From positions 62,001 through 126,000 of the forward strand of contig JAFADY010000019.1 of the NCBI GenBank assembly GCA_023424395.1: DNA of 64,000 bases, given 5' to 3'. This DNA is from Bacteroidota bacterium. Its GTDB lineage: Bacteria > Bacteroidota > Bacteroidia > Bacteroidales > Dysgonomonadaceae. Positions within the stretch are counted from its first letter, which is position 1; each line of letters starts with the position of its first letter. The notes under the pieces were generated by a model. The model ran no database searches and was not told where the DNA came from. It was given only the letters and a program-made list of their open reading frames with translations. Positions 1 through 8,338 of the stretch are shown piece after piece. The translations under genes were made by a program, and so were the position numbers.

Positions 1-141
1 ATCCTTTCACGCGAACACACTCGAATCGTTGATGTGGCGGATGAGGTAGGTTTCGAAGATTCTAACTATTTTGTGAAATGTTTCAAAGAAAAATATGGCA
101 TTTCGCCAAGCAAGTACTCAAAACAGATTATTGAAGAATGA
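1..141 (+). CDS. AraC-family transcriptional regulator, C-terminal end (partial)
   Basis: The window opens inside a reading frame that runs without a start to a TGA at 139-141. The 46 visible residues are the second half of an AraC/XylS DNA-binding domain: IVDVADEVGFEDSNYFVKCF followed by KEKYGISPSKYSK. This is the classic second helix-turn-helix with the conserved GF, YF, F and SPS-Y residues. The rest lies upstream, so it cannot be told whether this is a simple AraC regulator or the output domain of a hybrid two-component system, which is common in this phylum. It ends 19 bp before the next gene on the same strand. Confidence 0.85.
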   Translation: MLSREHTRIVDVADEVGFEDSNYFVKCFKEKYGISPSKYSKQIIEE

Positions 142-160
142 TCAAATTAAAAATACAACA

Positions 161-934
161 ATGAAAAAAATTATCACTTTTATTTTGTTTCCGGTTCTAT
201 ATTCAAGCTTCCTATTTTCTCAACAGATAGAAAAGCAAGAGCCCTATTCTTTTTTACTTACTGGAGCATCTTTCGCATCGCCCAACAACGGTTGGTTCGA
301 AATCGGTTGTGAATTATTGGGAGTAAAACCGATAAACCGGGCAATAGGCGGCGAAGCGATAGCCGATACAGCGAACAGATTAATAAAAGGTACGCTTTTC
401 AGCGAAGAAGAGTTGGACGATTTTGACGCATTGGTGATTATGCAGGTGCACGACAGAGATGTTTACGACTCTACCCAATTAAAAACCAAATACACAGATT
501 ACCAAACTCCTTTCGACCGAAGCAATTACGCTGCCGCGTTCGATTATGTAATAAAACGATACCTGACGGACTGTTATAATCAGAAATTCAATGAAAAATC
601 GAAATATTATAACACAAAATACGGCAAACCTGCCGTTGTTGTACTTTGCACCGATTGGCACGATGGACGCGTTACGTACAATACTTCCGTGCGAAAGTTA
701 GCGGAGAAATGGGGCTTTCCGGTAGTTGAGTTCGATAAATTTATCGGATTTTCCAAAAACGCCGTCCATCCGGTTACAGGCGAACAAGTGAGCCGATTAT
801 TTACGGGAGACAAACAGGAAATTGCCGGAGAAACTTTCGGTTGGCACCCCGAAAACGGACAGGATAAATATCTCCAACGCCGCATGGGTGCTATTTTTGC
901 AGATACGATACGGAAGATTTTCCCGGTGAAATAA
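161..934 (+). CDS. Exported DUF5040-like protein, possible SGNH-type hydrolase
   Basis: The protein has 257 residues when started at the ATG at 161, which gives a clean signal peptide (MKKIITFILFPVLYSSFLFS, then QQ). An in-frame ATG at 95 would overlap the AraC gene and bury the signal, so it is rejected. The mature part begins with LLTGASFASPNNGWFEIG, which resembles the block I serine region of SGNH hydrolases. A late GWHPENGQDKYLQRRMG could supply the His of such a triad. A central PAVVVLCTDWHDG strand fits the same fold. I recognise the family as the DUF5040 type found in Bacteroidales; substrate and reaction are unknown. It is convergent with aguB, with one base between the stops. Confidence 0.7.
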   Translation: MKKIITFILFPVLYSSFLFSQQIEKQEPYSFLLTGASFASPNNGWFEIGCELLGVKPINRAIGGEAIADTANRLIKGTLFSEEELDDFDALVIMQVHDRDVYDSTQLKTKYTDYQTPFDRSNYAAAFDYVIKRYLTDCYNQKFNEKSKYYNTKYGKPAVVVLCTDWHDGRVTYNTSVRKLAEKWGFPVVEFDKFIGFSKNAVHPVTGEQVSRLFTGDKQEIAGETFGWHPENGQDKYLQRRMGAIFADTIRKIFPVK

Positions 935-935
935 A

Positions 936-1808
936 TCAATCCCTATATCGTTTGGTTATTTCATCGTAAGCGTCAATGCGCCGGTCACGCAGGAAAGGCC
1001 ACCAACGACGGACATTTTCCGTACGGACTTTATCGATCTCCACAATTTGTGACGTTTCATCGCTGTTTGCCCGATAAAGGAATTCGCCTTGCGGGCCGCA
1101 AACAAAACTGTTTCCCCAAAAGGTGATGCCGTTGGTTTGCCCCGACGGATCGGGTTCGTGGCCGGTGCGGTTCACGGAAATTACTGGAACGCCGTTTGCC
1201 ACTGCGTGTCCGCGTTGAATGGTTATCCACGCATCGCGTTGACGGTTTTTCTCTTCTTCCGTATCAGATGATTCATAACCTATGGCCGTAGGGTATATCA
1301 ATACTTCTGCTCCCGCTAAAGCCATTAAGCGGGCGGCTTCGGGATACCACTGATCCCAGCACACCAACACGCCGAGTTTTCCTACCGAAGCTTCGATGGG
1401 ATGAAAACCCAAATCGCCGGGCGTGAAATAGAATTTTTCGTAATATGCAGGATCGTCAGGGATGTGCATTTTTCGGTATTTTCCGGCTATGGACCCGTCT
1501 TTTTCCAACACTACGGCAGTGTTGTGATACAATCCTGCGGCGCGTTTCTCGAAAAGCGACAATACAATTACCACACCCAATTCTTTGGCCAATTTCCCAA
1601 AAGAATCAGTGGAAGGGCCGGGTATGGTTTCGGCTTGATCGAAAATTCCGACCTCTTCGGTCTGACAGAAATAAAGCCCGTTGTGCAGTTCCTGCATAAC
1701 GATCAGTTCTGCGCCTTCCGTCGCCAACCGGCGGATTTTTTCTTGCAGCCGATTCATGTTGTCTTCTCTATTGGCTGTGTTGGCTTGTTGTATGATACCT
1801 ACTTTCAT
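936..1808 (-). CDS. aguB: N-carbamoylputrescine amidase
   Basis: This 290-residue protein belongs to the nitrilase superfamily and hydrolyses N-carbamoylputrescine to putrescine, CO2 and ammonia in the cytoplasm. The Glu-Lys-Cys triad is visible: E40 in LIVMQELHNG, K113 in YRKMHIPDD and C150 in GVLVCWDQWYPE. The CWDQWYPE signature is the AguB type. The frame is open for 39 further codons upstream, but those codons read through a heptanucleotide repeat and give no family-like sequence. The start MKVGIIQQ at 1808 is therefore chosen. It lies 67 bp downstream of aguA and completes that enzyme's pathway. Confidence 0.93.
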   Translation of the reverse strand: MKVGIIQQANTANREDNMNRLQEKIRRLATEGAELIVMQELHNGLYFCQTEEVGIFDQAETIPGPSTDSFGKLAKELGVVIVLSLFEKRAAGLYHNTAVVLEKDGSIAGKYRKMHIPDDPAYYEKFYFTPGDLGFHPIEASVGKLGVLVCWDQWYPEAARLMALAGAEVLIYPTAIGYESSDTEEEKNRQRDAWITIQRGHAVANGVPVISVNRTGHEPDPSGQTNGITFWGNSFVCGPQGEFLYRANSDETSQIVEIDKVRTENVRRWWPFLRDRRIDAYDEITKRYRD

Positions 1809-1837
1809 AATTTTTATTCTTTTGTTTCTTTTTAAAG

Positions 1838-1872
1838 AAATCCCAAATCCCAAATCGTAAATCCCAATTCCC
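1838..1872 (-). repeat. Five-unit heptanucleotide G-tract array
   Basis: Read on the minus strand this is five consecutive 7-base units: GGGAATT, GGGATTT, ACGATTT, GGGATTT, GGGATTT. It sits in the short gap between aguA and aguB, so it would be transcribed. With one extra G at its upstream edge it has four G-tracts with loops of 4, 11 and 4 bases, a potential G-quadruplex pattern. A related array is at 8577-8632. Confidence 0.8.
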
Positions 1873-1875
1873 CAA

Positions 1876-2898
1876 TTATAAAAATCCCTTCGGGAATTGC
1901 ATGGTAACGCAATGCAGCGAACCATGTTGTTTTATCAGCGGACGGCAATCTACTCCAATGATCTCTCTGTCGGGGAACGCTTTCGCTATTTGTCTTTTGG
2001 CAATTTCATCTTTGTTTGAACCGTAAGTCGGCATCAATACTGCACCGTTTATGATCAGAAAATTAGCATAAGTTGCCGGAAGGCGGTAACCTTCTTCAAA
2101 AACGGCGTCAGCCATTGGCAAGGGAATCAGGTGGTAAGGTTTTCCCTCGGTGGTTTCAAAGGAGCGGAGTTCATTCTCCATTTCTTTCAATTCATCGAAA
2201 TGTTCATCGTTTTCATCCTCGCAACTGACGTATGTTATGGTGTTGTCGTTACAGAAACGCGCGAGCGTATCGATGTGGCTGTCCGTGTCGTCGCCTGCCA
2301 GATAACCGTGATTAAGTATAAGGACTTTTGACGCGCCTAAATTCCGCATCAGAAAATATTCGATGTCAGCAAGTTCCATGGGTTGGTTTCTGTTCGGTGC
2401 GGTGAGGCAAGCCGATGTAGTAAGAAGCGTTCCTTGCCCGTCGGATTCTATGGCGCCGCCTTCCAACACAAAATTTTGGACGTTTTTGTAAACCACTTCG
2501 CTTTGGAATATTTCCTCGTCAACAAGATGCCGGGTAATTTGGTTATCGTAATTGGCCGCGAATTTTAAACCCCAGGCATTGAACCTGAAATCGAGAATGG
2601 TTGGCTTATTGTCCATGAAGACCGATATTGCCCCGTGATCGCGCGCCCATGTATCGTTGCATTTTGCTGAGGCAAACAGGAGATTTTTTTGTTCTTCTTT
2701 GGTGAAGTATTTCAGTATATCATCTTCATTCCGGCAAACGACCAGAAGTTTTTCGCGTTTCAGAATTTCTTTGCAAAAACTTACGTAACATGCAGTTACT
2801 TCTTCCAGTATATCGAACCAATCGGTATTGGCGTGTGGCCATGTTACCTGAACGCCGCTTTGCGGATACCATTCTGCTGGGAAAATAATTTTACTCAT
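1876..2898 (-). CDS. aguA: Agmatine deiminase
   Basis: This 340-residue protein of the peptidyl-arginine/agmatine deiminase family (PF04371) converts agmatine to N-carbamoylputrescine and ammonia. Family landmarks are the opening FPAEWYPQSGVQVTWPH, TWARDHGAISV, EGGAIESDGQGTLLTT, GDDTDSHIDTLARF with the catalytic His and Asp, and the C-terminal GSLHCVTMQFP with catalytic Cys near residue 330. The full family length is present. The next gene is aguB, which uses its product, so the pair makes putrescine from agmatine. No arginine decarboxylase is seen here, so agmatine must come from elsewhere. Confidence 0.95.
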   Translation of the reverse strand: MSKIIFPAEWYPQSGVQVTWPHANTDWFDILEEVTACYVSFCKEILKREKLLVVCRNEDDILKYFTKEEQKNLLFASAKCNDTWARDHGAISVFMDNKPTILDFRFNAWGLKFAANYDNQITRHLVDEEIFQSEVVYKNVQNFVLEGGAIESDGQGTLLTTSACLTAPNRNQPMELADIEYFLMRNLGASKVLILNHGYLAGDDTDSHIDTLARFCNDNTITYVSCEDENDEHFDELKEMENELRSFETTEGKPYHLIPLPMADAVFEEGYRLPATYANFLIINGAVLMPTYGSNKDEIAKRQIAKAFPDREIIGVDCRPLIKQHGSLHCVTMQFPKGFL

Positions 2899-2994
2899 AT
2901 TCGCCTTCTTAAGTTCGGTGCAAATATAAGCTATTTTGAGGAGATGTGATCAATAAAAATCGGTGATATTGTAAGTTTTACGTCCCGTTTTTCC

Positions 2995-3783
2995 TTATCC
3001 ATCCATGTTGCCACGCACGATGCCGCGCGAAGAGGCTTTTACAAAATCGATGATATCGGTTCTTTCACCCGATTCGGGAAGTTCGCTTTCGATTTTTTCC
3101 ACCGCTTGCGAAATATTGTAGCCCGACATATATAAATAACGGTAAACTTCCTGAATGGAGTTTATTTGGTCGCTGCTAAAACCCCGGCGGCGTAATCCCA
3201 CAATATTCAAACCTACGTAAGTAATGGGTTCGCGCCCCACCATGATAAACGGAGGAATGTCTTTCGGCACTTTGGAGCCGCCCTGGATCATGACATGAGC
3301 GCCTATCCGTGTGAACTGATGTACGAGCGTTCCTCCACTGATAATGGCGTGATCGTCAATTTCTACTTCGCCCGCCAACTGCGACGCGTTCCCTAAAATT
3401 ACGTAGTCTCCGAGTACGCAATCGTGCGCCACGTGGCTGTAAGCCATTATCAGGCAATTGCTTCCTACCTTGGTAAATCCCTTTGAGGCCGTGCCGCGAT
3501 TAACAGTGGCGCATTCGCGCACAACCGTATTATCGCCGATGGAGGCTATCGTGTCTTCGCCATTAAACTTCAAGTCTTGCGGAATGGCAGAAATCACCGC
3601 GTGTGGAAATATAACGCAATTCTTCCCGAGCCTTGCCCCGTATAGAACGGTTGCCTGAGACATGATGCGCGTTCCGTCGCCGATTTCAACATTGCTATCG
3701 ATATAGGCGAAAGGTTCAACGATGATGTTATCGCCGAGCTTTGCTTCCGGGCTTACAAAAGCCAAAGATGATATGGTATTCAT
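2995..3783 (-). CDS. lpxA: Acyl-ACP--UDP-N-acetylglucosamine O-acyltransferase
   Basis: LpxA transfers a 3-hydroxyacyl chain from acyl carrier protein to the 3-OH of UDP-GlcNAc, the first step of lipid A synthesis. The 262-residue protein is a left-handed beta-helix of hexapeptide repeats (for example IIVEPFAYIDSNVEIGDGTRI), with the catalytic His region MAYSHVAHDC and the C-terminal helical part QEVYRYLYMSGYNISQAVEKI. The start MNTISSLAF at 3783 was preferred over an upstream in-frame ATG at 3846, which lies inside lpxC-fabZ and lacks family similarity. It follows lpxC-fabZ by 16 bp, so the two are very probably cotranscribed. Confidence 0.96.
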   Translation of the reverse strand: MNTISSLAFVSPEAKLGDNIIVEPFAYIDSNVEIGDGTRIMSQATVLYGARLGKNCVIFPHAVISAIPQDLKFNGEDTIASIGDNTVVRECATVNRGTASKGFTKVGSNCLIMAYSHVAHDCVLGDYVILGNASQLAGEVEIDDHAIISGGTLVHQFTRIGAHVMIQGGSKVPKDIPPFIMVGREPITYVGLNIVGLRRRGFSSDQINSIQEVYRYLYMSGYNISQAVEKIESELPESGERTDIIDFVKASSRGIVRGNMDG

Positions 3784-3799
3784 AATGAGTAGAAAGTGG

Positions 3800-5182
3800 T
3801 TACTTGTTTTTAATGACTTGAGCAGTAAAGTCGGCTTCCGAAACAACTTTGTCTCCTACGTAAGCGACACCTCTCATGGTAGCGATCCCTCTTCTTACTT
3901 CTGAAGAGAATTCAACACGGAAAAGCATAGTGTCTCCCGGAACCACTTTCTGCCTGAACTTCACGTTATCTATTTTCAAGAAATAGGTAGAATGCCTTTC
4001 GGGTTCATCCAGTCCTGAAAGAACCAATAATCCGCCGATCTGAGCCATCGCTTCAACTTGTAAAACGCCCGGCATAACGGGTTCTTTAGGAAAATGTCCC
4101 ACGAAATAAGGCTCGTCGTTGGTGATATTTTTCAGGCCGATGATGTAATTGTCTTTCATGTCAATTACTTTATCTACCATTAAAAACGGGTAACGATGCG
4201 GCAATAATTGCTTGATTCTGTTGATGTCCATTACCGGTTCGGCGTTGGGATCGTACAGGGGCGACTGTTGTTTATTCATTTTCATTTCTTTGCGAATGGC
4301 GCGCGCCATTTGGTTATTAATTTTATGTCCCGGTTTGTTGGCTATAAGCCTTCCTTTGATGGGTTTTCCAATAAGCGACATATCGCCGATAATATCGAGC
4401 AGTTTATGTCGGGCCGGCTCGTTGGGAAACGATAATTTCCGGTGATTCAAATATCCCAACTGTTCGGCGTTGATGTGTGGCACGTTAAGTTCATCGGCTA
4501 TCTCATCCAGCTCATGTTGAGGGAGCTTCCGTTCGTAGATCACGATGGCGTTGTCTAAATTACCGCCTTTTATCAATCCGGCCTGACGCAGTTTCTGTAT
4601 CTCCCGAACGAAAACGAATGTTCGTGAAGAAGCGATTTCCGTAGCGAAATCATCCACCGATTCAAGCGAAGCGTATTGATTGGGAATATATTGCGATTCG
4701 AACTCAATGTGCGAGTTGATGCTGAAATTATCGTCGGGTAGGAGCGTAAGTTTGGAGCCTGTATCGGGATCGGCGATCTCTATTTTTCTGCGAACGACAA
4801 AAAAGTCTTTGTCTTTTTGCTGCTCTTGGATGCCGGCTTTTTTTATAGCATTTACATATTCTATGGCGCTACCGTCTAAGATCGGGAACTCGGGAGCATT
4901 CACTTCAATCAGGCAGTTATCAATGCCGAATGCGTAAAGCGACGAAAGGCCGTGTTCTACTGTGCTCACCGTAGCATTTCCGTTACCCAAAACGGTTCCT
5001 CGTTGGGTGTTGACAACATTTTCGGCCAAGGCTTCAATAACCGGTTGTTCCGGAAGGTCTATTCTTTTTATTTTGTATCCGTGATCTTCCGGCGCCGGAT
5101 GAAACGTTACAACAATGTTTAACCCTGTATGGAGCCCTTGTCCCGTTAATGTAAAACTATTACCTAAAGTTTTCTGTTTCAC
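3800..5182 (-). CDS. lpxC/fabZ: Bifunctional UDP-3-O-acyl-GlcNAc deacetylase / 3-hydroxyacyl-ACP dehydratase
   Basis: One 460-residue chain joins two enzymes. Residues 1 to about 300 are LpxC, the zinc deacetylase and committed step of lipid A synthesis. Its metal ligands are H77 (TVEHGLSSLYAFGIDN), H259 and D263 (RHKLLDIIGD), and H286 in PGHKINNQMA is the active-site histidine. Residues about 318-460 are FabZ, which dehydrates 3-hydroxyacyl-ACP. It shows LLPHRYPFLMVDKV, catalytic H363 in VGHFPKEPVMPG and E377 in LQVEAMAQIGG. The fusion is a known feature of Bacteroidota. It puts the enzyme that consumes 3-hydroxyacyl-ACP for fatty acid synthesis on the same chain as the lipid A enzyme. It lies between lpxD and lpxA. 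Confidence 0.97.
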   Translation of the reverse strand: MKQKTLGNSFTLTGQGLHTGLNIVVTFHPAPEDHGYKIKRIDLPEQPVIEALAENVVNTQRGTVLGNGNATVSTVEHGLSSLYAFGIDNCLIEVNAPEFPILDGSAIEYVNAIKKAGIQEQQKDKDFFVVRRKIEIADPDTGSKLTLLPDDNFSINSHIEFESQYIPNQYASLESVDDFATEIASSRTFVFVREIQKLRQAGLIKGGNLDNAIVIYERKLPQHELDEIADELNVPHINAEQLGYLNHRKLSFPNEPARHKLLDIIGDMSLIGKPIKGRLIANKPGHKINNQMARAIRKEMKMNKQQSPLYDPNAEPVMDINRIKQLLPHRYPFLMVDKVIDMKDNYIIGLKNITNDEPYFVGHFPKEPVMPGVLQVEAMAQIGGLLVLSGLDEPERHSTYFLKIDNVKFRQKVVPGDTMLFRVEFSSEVRRGIATMRGVAYVGDKVVSEADFTAQVIKNK

Positions 5183-5218
5183 TTAGTTCATTTGTTTGGT
5201 ACAAATTTGTTCAAACCG

Positions 5219-5226
5219 CAAATATA
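5219..5226 (-). promoter_or_regulatory. Candidate -7 promoter box for lpxC-fabZ-lpxA
   Basis: On the minus strand this reads TATATTTG, a perfect match to the Bacteroidota -7 consensus TAnnTTTG, 36 bp before the lpxC-fabZ start. No convincing TTTG -33 box was found at the usual distance. It suggests that lpxC-fabZ can be expressed independently of lpxD. Confidence 0.45.
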
Positions 5227-5316
5227 CAACGTTTGGGTGTAAAATCGAAAAATCACGATATATTGTTCGTTAATTTTGCTGAAAAGTAAATGTAATTACT
5301 TTTTATTAGGGAAAAA

Positions 5317-6360
5317 CTATTTTTCGGATATAAGTTTTTTCAGGGCTTCCACTTCCTTTTCAAGCGCGTTGATTTGACGGTACATATCGGGAAGTTTGGG
5401 CGTGATGATGCTCGACTTGAAAAAACTCTTGATGGGTATTGCCGGCGACCCCATTACTTCGGAACCTTCCTTTGTATTGCTGATGATGCCTGCTTGCGCG
5501 CCTATACGTGTGTTGTTGCCGATGGTGATATGCCCGCCGATACCCACTTGCCCGCCCAACACGCAACTTTCGCCTATTTTGGTGGAGCCGGCAATGCCCA
5601 CCTGCGCAGCCATGGCCGTGTGTTTTCCGATGTCGCAGTTGTGTGCTATCTGGATGAGGTTGTCGAGTTTCACCCCTTTGCGGATAATGGTTGAACCCAT
5701 TACCGCTCTGTCTATGGTTGTATTTGCCCCTATCTCCACATCGTTTTCGAGAACCACGTTCCCCATTTGCGGAATTTTCTTGTAAACGCCGTTTTCCTGG
5801 CTAAACCCGAAACCGTCCGCGCCAATAACACTTCCGGAGTGGATAATGCAATTATCGCCGATAACGCACTCGTTATAAATTTTTGCACCTGCGTAAATAA
5901 CTGTGCCTTTGCCTATTTTTACATTGTCGCCAATGTATGCTTGCGGATATATCCGACAATTCTCGCCTGCCACAACGTTATCGCCTATGTATGCAAAAGC
6001 CCCTACGTATATGTTTTCCGCTAATTTCGCCGACGGCGAAATAAAACTCATCTCTTCGATCCCCGATTTCTGCGGCTTCATTTTGTTTACCAAATCCAAT
6101 AAGGTAGCCAATGCGGCATAAGCATTAGGCACTTTAATTAAAGTGGGCTTAATCGGTTTTTCGGGGATAAAATCGTTATTGACCAATACGATATCCGCTT
6201 GAGTTTCGTAAATATATTGTGTGTATTTCGGGTTCGATAAAAAAGATATTGTATTTGGCTGCGCCTCTTCAATTTTTGCAAAATTGCTTACGGTTATATG
6301 CGGATCGCCGACTATTTCCCCTTGCAGGAAATCAGCGATCTGTTTAGCTGTGAAAGTCAT
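5317..6360 (-). CDS. lpxD: UDP-3-O-acylglucosamine N-acyltransferase
   Basis: LpxD adds the second 3-hydroxyacyl chain, to the amino group exposed by LpxC. The 347-residue protein has the N-terminal uridine-binding domain (MTFTAKQIADFLQGEIVGDP), a long hexapeptide-repeat beta-helix, the catalytic His segment LIQIAHNCDIGKHTAMAAQ, and a C-terminal coiled-coil tail (INALEKEVEALKKLISE). It is the first gene of the minus-strand lpxD, lpxC-fabZ, lpxA series. The gap of 134 bp to lpxC-fabZ contains a promoter-like box, so the three may not be strictly one operon. Confidence 0.96.
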   Translation of the reverse strand: MTFTAKQIADFLQGEIVGDPHITVSNFAKIEEAQPNTISFLSNPKYTQYIYETQADIVLVNNDFIPEKPIKPTLIKVPNAYAALATLLDLVNKMKPQKSGIEEMSFISPSAKLAENIYVGAFAYIGDNVVAGENCRIYPQAYIGDNVKIGKGTVIYAGAKIYNECVIGDNCIIHSGSVIGADGFGFSQENGVYKKIPQMGNVVLENDVEIGANTTIDRAVMGSTIIRKGVKLDNLIQIAHNCDIGKHTAMAAQVGIAGSTKIGESCVLGGQVGIGGHITIGNNTRIGAQAGIISNTKEGSEVMGSPAIPIKSFFKSSIITPKLPDMYRQINALEKEVEALKKLISEK

Positions 6361-6461
6361 TTACTTATGTTTTGTGGTTTAATTGTAAGTGCAAATAAAC
6401 AAATAAAATTTTAACATACAAAGCTTCATGCTATTTATTTATAATCGTTTTAAAAAGAATA

Positions 6462-6493
6462 TTTGTTCGATTGAAAATAAAAGTTTATTTTTG
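6462..6493 (+). promoter_or_regulatory. Promoter of tRNA-Pro
   Basis: TTTG at 6462-6465 and TATTTTTG at 6486-6493 are separated by 20 bp, a full match to the Bacteroidota -33/-7 consensus. Transcription would start a few bases before the mature tRNA end at 6506. This is the best-formed promoter in the window. Confidence 0.7.
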
Positions 6494-6505
6494 CAGTCCA
6501 ATTAT

Positions 6506-6581
6506 CGGGATGTAGCTCAGTCCGGTTTAGAGTACGCGTCTGGGGGGCGTGGGGTCGGAAGTTCGAATCTTCTCATCCCGA
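6506..6581 (+). tRNA. tRNA-Pro (anticodon GGG)
   Basis: A complete cloverleaf can be folded by hand. The acceptor stem pairs CGGGATG with CATCCCG, the D stem GCTC with GAGT, and the anticodon stem CGCGT with GCGTG around the loop CTGGGGG. The T stem pairs GGAAG with CTTCT around TTCGAAT. Discriminator base is A; the CCA end is not encoded. Anticodon GGG reads proline codons CCC and CCU. Confidence 0.95.
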
Positions 6582-6587
6582 CAAAGG

Positions 6588-6626
6588 AAAAGTGTTTACA
6601 TAGCCTCGAGGCTGTAAACACTTTTT
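6588..6626 (+). terminator. Intrinsic terminator after tRNA-Pro
   Basis: A perfect 13-bp stem pairs AAAAGTGTTTACA with TGTAAACACTTTT around a 12-base loop that contains TCGA, followed by a short T run. It starts 7 bp after the tRNA and is nearly symmetric, so it may work in both directions. Confidence 0.75.
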
Positions 6627-6659
6627 AAATTAATAATCACTATAAAAATTCAATTAAAA

Positions 6660-7205
6660 ATGAAAAAGGAATTTTTTACTTTGCTACTGATTGTAGCGTC
6701 CGTTATTTTTGCTGATAAGGCACAAGCTCAGAATGCTTTTCATGTTTCTGTAAATCCCGGAATGGTATTGGAAAGTAACCAAGACAAAAAATTCGGCTTG
6801 GGCGGTACCCTCGCTTTAATGATCGAAGACCGATTTATGCTTAACCGGCCGGCTTACTACGTAACTTTCGGCGTAAAAGGGTTCAACAATCCGTTTGGTG
6901 AGGGAAAACTCATTTCAAGCATTTTTAACAAAGAAACCGATGCTTTCAACTACGTGGCATTTCTTGCTGGTTACAGAATGACACAAGATAATTTTGCCAA
7001 CGGCTGGTATTTCGAACCCAGGTTCGGATACGCCGCGGGTTCGGGTTATGGGGCGTTCGTTTTGGCTCCTGTAGGAGGATACGCTTATAATAACTTTGAT
7101 TTCGGTGTTTTTGCCGATTTAGGATTTGGCGGTAAAGAAAGCATTATAGGTAATAAGAATTTCTATACACTCGGATTGACAATCGGATATAATATCGGAT
7201 TTTGA
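6660..7205 (+). CDS. Small outer-membrane beta-barrel-like protein
   Basis: The 181-residue protein begins with a signal peptide (MKKEFFTLLLIVASVIFADKAQAQ, cleaved near residue 24). The mature part alternates short polar and aromatic segments rich in Gly, Phe and Tyr, such as NGWYFEPRFGYAAGSGYGAF and YNNFDFGVFADLGFGG. It ends in the aromatic residue of LGLTIGYNIGF, as outer-membrane barrels do. No enzyme motif is seen. It resembles uncharacterised porin-like proteins of Bacteroidota. It stands 44 bp before the epimerase gene on the same strand, which may place it at the edge of the polysaccharide locus. Confidence 0.65.
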   Translation: MKKEFFTLLLIVASVIFADKAQAQNAFHVSVNPGMVLESNQDKKFGLGGTLALMIEDRFMLNRPAYYVTFGVKGFNNPFGEGKLISSIFNKETDAFNYVAFLAGYRMTQDNFANGWYFEPRFGYAAGSGYGAFVLAPVGGYAYNNFDFGVFADLGFGGKESIIGNKNFYTLGLTIGYNIGF

Positions 7206-7249
7206 TCGAAGTTGCAAGAGAAAGTCAATAGAAATCAGCATAAAAATAC

Positions 7250-8338
7250 ATGAAAATTACGCTTGTTGCGGGAGCTCGCCCTAATTTTGTAAAGATCGCG
7301 CCGCTTATTCACGCGATACAAAAAGCACTACACAAAAACGAGAAAATATCTTATCGGTTGGTGCATACGGGGCAGCATTATGACCGTGGCATGAGCGGAA
7401 CTTTTTTTGAAGAGCTGAATATTCCCGAACCTGACATCAACTTAGGTTGTGGCGGCGGTACTCAAGCGGAGCAAACCGCCGCCATTATGATCGCCTTTGA
7501 AAAGGATCTAATGGAGAATCCTACGGATTGGGTAGTGGTGGTAGGCGATGTTACCAGCACCATGGCTTGCAGCATTGTGGCCAAAAAACTCTGCACAAAA
7601 GTGGCGCACGTTGAAGCGGGTATCCGGAGTGGAGACCTGTCGATGCCGGAAGAGATCAATCGGATGGTTACCGATACCTTGTCCGATTATTATTTCACCA
7701 CTTCCGAGACGGCTAATCAAAATTTAAAGAACATCGGAGCGAAGGACGGCCAAATATTCTTTGTGGGTAATGTGATGATCGACACATTGAAAGCCAACAT
7801 GTCGAGATTGAAGAAACCGGATATTTACGATAAATTATCGCTTCAAGAGAAACAGTATATTGTTCTTACCTTGCATCGCCCGGCCAATGTGGACGAAGCC
7901 GAAAAGTTAAGATTGCTGATGGATGAAATTGTCCGGCATGTGGAGGGGGTTCCGGTTATTTTCCCCATACATCCCCGTACGGCCAAGATTTTTTCGGAAT
8001 TAGGCATAAAAGCCGAAAACCTGCATATTGTGGATCCCATGGGATATTTGGAATTCAATTATTTGGTAAAACATGCCAAAGCGGTGATCACGGATTCGGG
8101 AGGAATTACCGAAGAAACTACGGTAATGGGCATTCCCTGCCTTACTTTAAGAGATAATACCGAACGTCCCGAAACCATTACGGTAGGCACCAATGAGCTG
8201 ATAGGCACCGACCCTCGGAATATACGGCCTGCGCTCGAAAAACTTTTTTCGGAGAAATGGAAAAAAGGCGGCATTCCCGAACTATGGGACGGAAAAACCG
8301 CGGATAGGATCGTACGAATACTTTTACAAAACGAATAA
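7250..8338 (+). CDS. wecB: UDP-N-acetylglucosamine 2-epimerase (non-hydrolysing), WecB type
   Basis: The 362-residue enzyme interconverts UDP-GlcNAc and UDP-ManNAc. Visible motifs are the opening GARPNFVKIAPL, HTGQHYD, VVVVGDVTSTMA, HVEAGIRSGD followed by MPEEINR, FPIHPRT, and ITDSGGITEETTVMGIPCLT with LRDNTERPET. The NTERPET ending is that of classical WecB/MnaA enzymes. This differs from the second epimerase at 24156, which ends in ETEWVEL. It lies about 640 bp upstream of the main polysaccharide operon and could feed a UDP-ManNAc branch. Confidence 0.93.
   Translation: MKITLVAGARPNFVKIAPLIHAIQKALHKNEKISYRLVHTGQHYDRGMSGTFFEELNIPEPDINLGCGGGTQAEQTAAIMIAFEKDLMENPTDWVVVVGDVTSTMACSIVAKKLCTKVAHVEAGIRSGDLSMPEEINRMVTDTLSDYYFTTSETANQNLKNIGAKDGQIFFVGNVMIDTLKANMSRLKKPDIYDKLSLQEKQYIVLTLHRPANVDEAEKLRLLMDEIVRHVEGVPVIFPIHPRTAKIFSELGIKAENLHIVDPMGYLEFNYLVKHAKAVITDSGGITEETTVMGIPCLTLRDNTERPETITVGTNELIGTDPRNIRPALEKLFSEKWKKGGIPELWDGKTADRIVRILLQNE

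Noticed and set aside
1809..1925. In-frame N-terminal extension of aguB to an ATG at 1925
   Set aside because: The extra 39 codons translate the heptanucleotide repeat and overlap the end of aguA; MKVGIIQQ at 1808 matches the family start.
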